From Acidovorax sp. 1608163 (GTDB lineage Bacteria > Pseudomonadota > Gammaproteobacteria > Burkholderiales > Burkholderiaceae_C): a DNA stretch of 64,000 bases. The notes under the pieces were generated by a model. That model was not told where the DNA came from. It made no database searches and worked only from the letters and a program-made list of their open reading frames with translations. This document shows, in pieces, positions 62,239 to 64,000 of the stretch. The DNA is taken from NCBI RefSeq assembly GCF_003669015.1, contig NZ_CP033069.1, forward strand, positions 2,304,501 to 2,368,500, written 5' to 3'. Position numbers and translations under genes: made by a program. The first letter of the stretch is position 1. Each line of letters starts with the position of its first letter.

Positions 62239-62916
62239 ATGTTTGCCCTTTTCACCCCTGCGCCCCGCCACAGCGAAGCACCCGCGTTAAGCCCAGCCCG
62301 CGATCTGGATTTGCGCGCCTTGGTGGGGACCGCAGCCTGGGCACGCCTGCCCGCTGCCGTGCAGCGCCGCTTTGGCCTGGCACACGCCGATGTGAGCTAC
62401 CACGGCCAGATGGAGCTGCGCTGCTCGCGGATCGGCCATGTCTATGCCGCATTGACCCGCCCTTGGGGTGGCCCGCTGACCCACCTCCACACCACCGCCC
62501 TGCCCGCCACCGTGCATGTGAGCCACAACGGGCGCGGCGGTGTGGTGTGGGAGCGGTGCTTTCACGCCAACACAGACACCGGCCAACGTACCGAGCGCAC
62601 TGTGCGATCTACCAAGGAGCTGGACGCCGATGGCGGCTTGCTCGAGCGCACTGATGGGGGCCTGGCCATGTCGCTGGATGTGCTCGAAGAAGACGGCGCG
62701 TTGGTGTTTCGCAGCCGCCGCTTCTGGTGGGTGCTGGGGCGCCTGCGCATCCCTGTGCCCACCCTGCTCGCTCCGGGCACCTGCCGGGTCGCCCACACCG
62801 ACCTGGGCGCAGGCCAGTTCCGCTTCACGCTGAGCATGGTGCACCCGCTGTGGGGCGAAACCTTCCACCAGTCTGGCGTATTCACCGACCCCGTGGTCGA
62901 TGAGCGCACCGATTGA
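62239..62916 (+). CDS. DUF4166 domain protein
   Basis: A 225-residue protein. RLPAAVQRRFGLAHADVSYHGQMELRCSRIG near the start and GGVVWERCFHANTDTGQRTERTVRSTKEL in the middle match DUF4166 proteins. LLAPGTCRVAHTDLGAGQFRFTLSMVHPLWGETFHQSGVF follows. The family is often found next to, or fused with, TIGR01777-type oxidoreductases, as in this case, where the next gene starts 38 bp downstream. No enzymatic role is known. Confidence 0.85.
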   Translation: MFALFTPAPRHSEAPALSPARDLDLRALVGTAAWARLPAAVQRRFGLAHADVSYHGQMELRCSRIGHVYAALTRPWGGPLTHLHTTALPATVHVSHNGRGGVVWERCFHANTDTGQRTERTVRSTKELDADGGLLERTDGGLAMSLDVLEEDGALVFRSRRFWWVLGRLRIPVPTLLAPGTCRVAHTDLGAGQFRFTLSMVHPLWGETFHQSGVFTDPVVDERTD

Positions 62917-62953
62917 CCTCCTACCCATTTTTCTTCTCACTGAGGGCAAAACC

Positions 62954-64000
62954 ATGAATGCCATGAACACCATTTTTCTGCTGCTGTCCGTGCAGGCCGT
63001 GATGGGCGCGTTTGACAACCTGTGGCACCACGAGCTGGAGGCCCGGCTGCCGCAGCGCACCTCGGCGCGCTACGAGTTGGCACTGCATGCCGCACGCGAG
63101 GCCATCTACGGCATCGTCTTTTTCGGCCTGGCCTGGTTTGAATGGCGCGGCGCCTTTGCCGCGCTGCTAGCTGCCCTGCTGGTGATAGAGCTTGGCATTA
63201 CCCTGGCCGACTTTTTGGAAGAAGACCGCACCCGCCGCCTGCCGCCGTTTGAGCGCTTGCTGCACACGCTGCTGACCATCAGTTACGGCCTGTTCCTGGG
63301 CCTGGTGGCGCCGGTGCTGTGGGGCTGGCTGCAGCAACCGACTGCCATGGTGCTGGCCCCGCACGGCTGGGTGTCTTGGCTGTTCACCGCCTACGCGGTG
63401 GGCGTGTGGGCCTGGAGCGTGCGCAATACGATCGCCACGGTGCACCTGTACCGCGTGGCTGCGTCTGCTCAGACTAGCGCTCCGCTTGCCAGCAGCCTCT
63501 CACCCCAGCCAGCTACTTTGGTCACCGGCGCTACAGGCTTTGTGGGCAGCGCCCTGGTGGCAGACCTGGTGCGCGATGGCCAGCGGGTGATCGTGCTGAC
63601 GCGCGACGCACTGCAGGCCCGTGCCAGCTTTGGCCCGGGAGTGTGGGTGGTGGACACCCTGGACGCCATCCCCTCTGAAACGACCATCGACGCAGTGGTC
63701 AACCTGGCAGGTGCCCGCGTGCTGGGCATGCCCTGGACCCAGGCGCGCAGACGCCAGTTGCTGGCCAGCCGGGTGGACACCACCGTGGCCCTTGTCCACC
63801 TGATGCGCCGCCTGCAAAAGGCTCCGCGTGTACTGGTCAGCGCATCGGCCGTGGGCTTCTACGGCGCATCACCCAATGCGTCGATGGAGCCCTTGGACGA
63901 AACCGCCCCACCCCGCCCGGGCGAGTTCCAGTCCGACCTGTGCGCCGCCATCGAGCACGAGGCGCGGCGGGCAGAAGCGCTGGGCGTGCGGGTGGTGCGC
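62954..64000 (+). CDS. Membrane domain fused to a TIGR01777-type NAD-dependent epimerase, 3' end outside the window
   Basis: The ATG at 62954 follows GAGGG and starts MNAMNTIFLLLSVQAVMGAFDNLWHHELE. Roughly the first 170 residues form four or five membrane segments (including IYGIVFFGLAWFEWRGAFAA and LLTISYGLFLGLVAPVLWGW). After a Ser/Pro linker the SDR-type domain begins with LVTGATGFVGSALVADLVRDG and shows VNLAGARVLGMPWTQARRR and VSASAVGFYG, the signature of TIGR01777 proteins. The frame is open to the window edge. It forms an operon with the DUF4166 gene. Confidence 0.85.
   Translation, partial: MNAMNTIFLLLSVQAVMGAFDNLWHHELEARLPQRTSARYELALHAAREAIYGIVFFGLAWFEWRGAFAALLAALLVIELGITLADFLEEDRTRRLPPFERLLHTLLTISYGLFLGLVAPVLWGWLQQPTAMVLAPHGWVSWLFTAYAVGVWAWSVRNTIATVHLYRVAASAQTSAPLASSLSPQPATLVTGATGFVGSALVADLVRDGQRVIVLTRDALQARASFGPGVWVVDTLDAIPSETTIDAVVNLAGARVLGMPWTQARRRQLLASRVDTTVALVHLMRRLQKAPRVLVSASAVGFYGASPNASMEPLDETAPPRPGEFQSDLCAAIEHEARRAEALGVRVVR

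Overview
The window looks like a chromosomal segment of a Comamonadaceae bacterium (Acidovorax/Hydrogenophaga-like Betaproteobacteria). The basis is the high GC content of the right part, a Bug-type tricarboxylate-transporter binding protein, H-NS/MarR/LysR/DeoR-type regulators, and a family of short intergenic repeats built on a TAGCGCTTAT core, which I associate with this family. The genus is inference.

The window has two unlike parts. Positions 1 to about 26,860 are an accessory island of mosaic base composition, rich in regulators, gene scars and antiphage modules. From left to right it holds: a phospholipase-D-like protein cut by the window edge; a C-terminal scar of a NUC1-type nuclease; an H-NS protein; two HAD phosphatase-like proteins, one in an operon with an Xre/MbcA/ParS-type antitoxin-like protein; a second nuclease scar; a SIR2-HerA NADase/ATPase defence pair followed by a KTSC-domain gene; a LexA-boxed DNA polymerase II with a divergent 26-codon ORF; a secreted phospholipase-C-like protein; a mobile-mystery-protein-A-like regulator; a convergent XRE/unknown pair with identical 16-bp upstream repeats; a complete four-gene Wadjet (MukBEF-like plus Toprim nuclease) operon; and an AT-rich Tn7/Tn5053-like transposition module (TnsB/TniA, TnsC/TniB, TniQ) with end-type repeats just before the core chromosome resumes. 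The simplest reading is that the island is cargo of this transposon, whose other end lies left of the window or was not recognised.

From about 26,960 to the end the sequence is ordinary core or catabolic genome: SDR, MATE, MaoC, MFS/MarR divergent from a PaaI thioesterase and GloA; an isochorismatase; a C40 peptidase; a DUF3237-Bug-tannase operon divergent from a LuxR regulator; PepSY, cytochrome b, OmpR/QseC-like two-component genes and an outer-membrane-type protein; a SNF2 helicase carrying an in-frame repeat insertion; a Zn/Cd/Pb-type P-ATPase with a MerR-type promoter; HPP-CBS; DUF3592 proteins; EVE; a methyltransferase; NUDIX; DeoR; LysR/EamA; an NtrC-type two-component pair; DUF4166; and a TIGR01777-type oxidoreductase running off the right edge.

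Five reading-frame breaks (polymerase II, isochorismatase, tannase twice, outer-membrane-type protein) can each be healed by restoring one base, four of them clearly in G/C homopolymer runs. This points to sequencing undercalls at least as much as to real pseudogenes. No tRNA, rRNA or CRISPR array was recognised.
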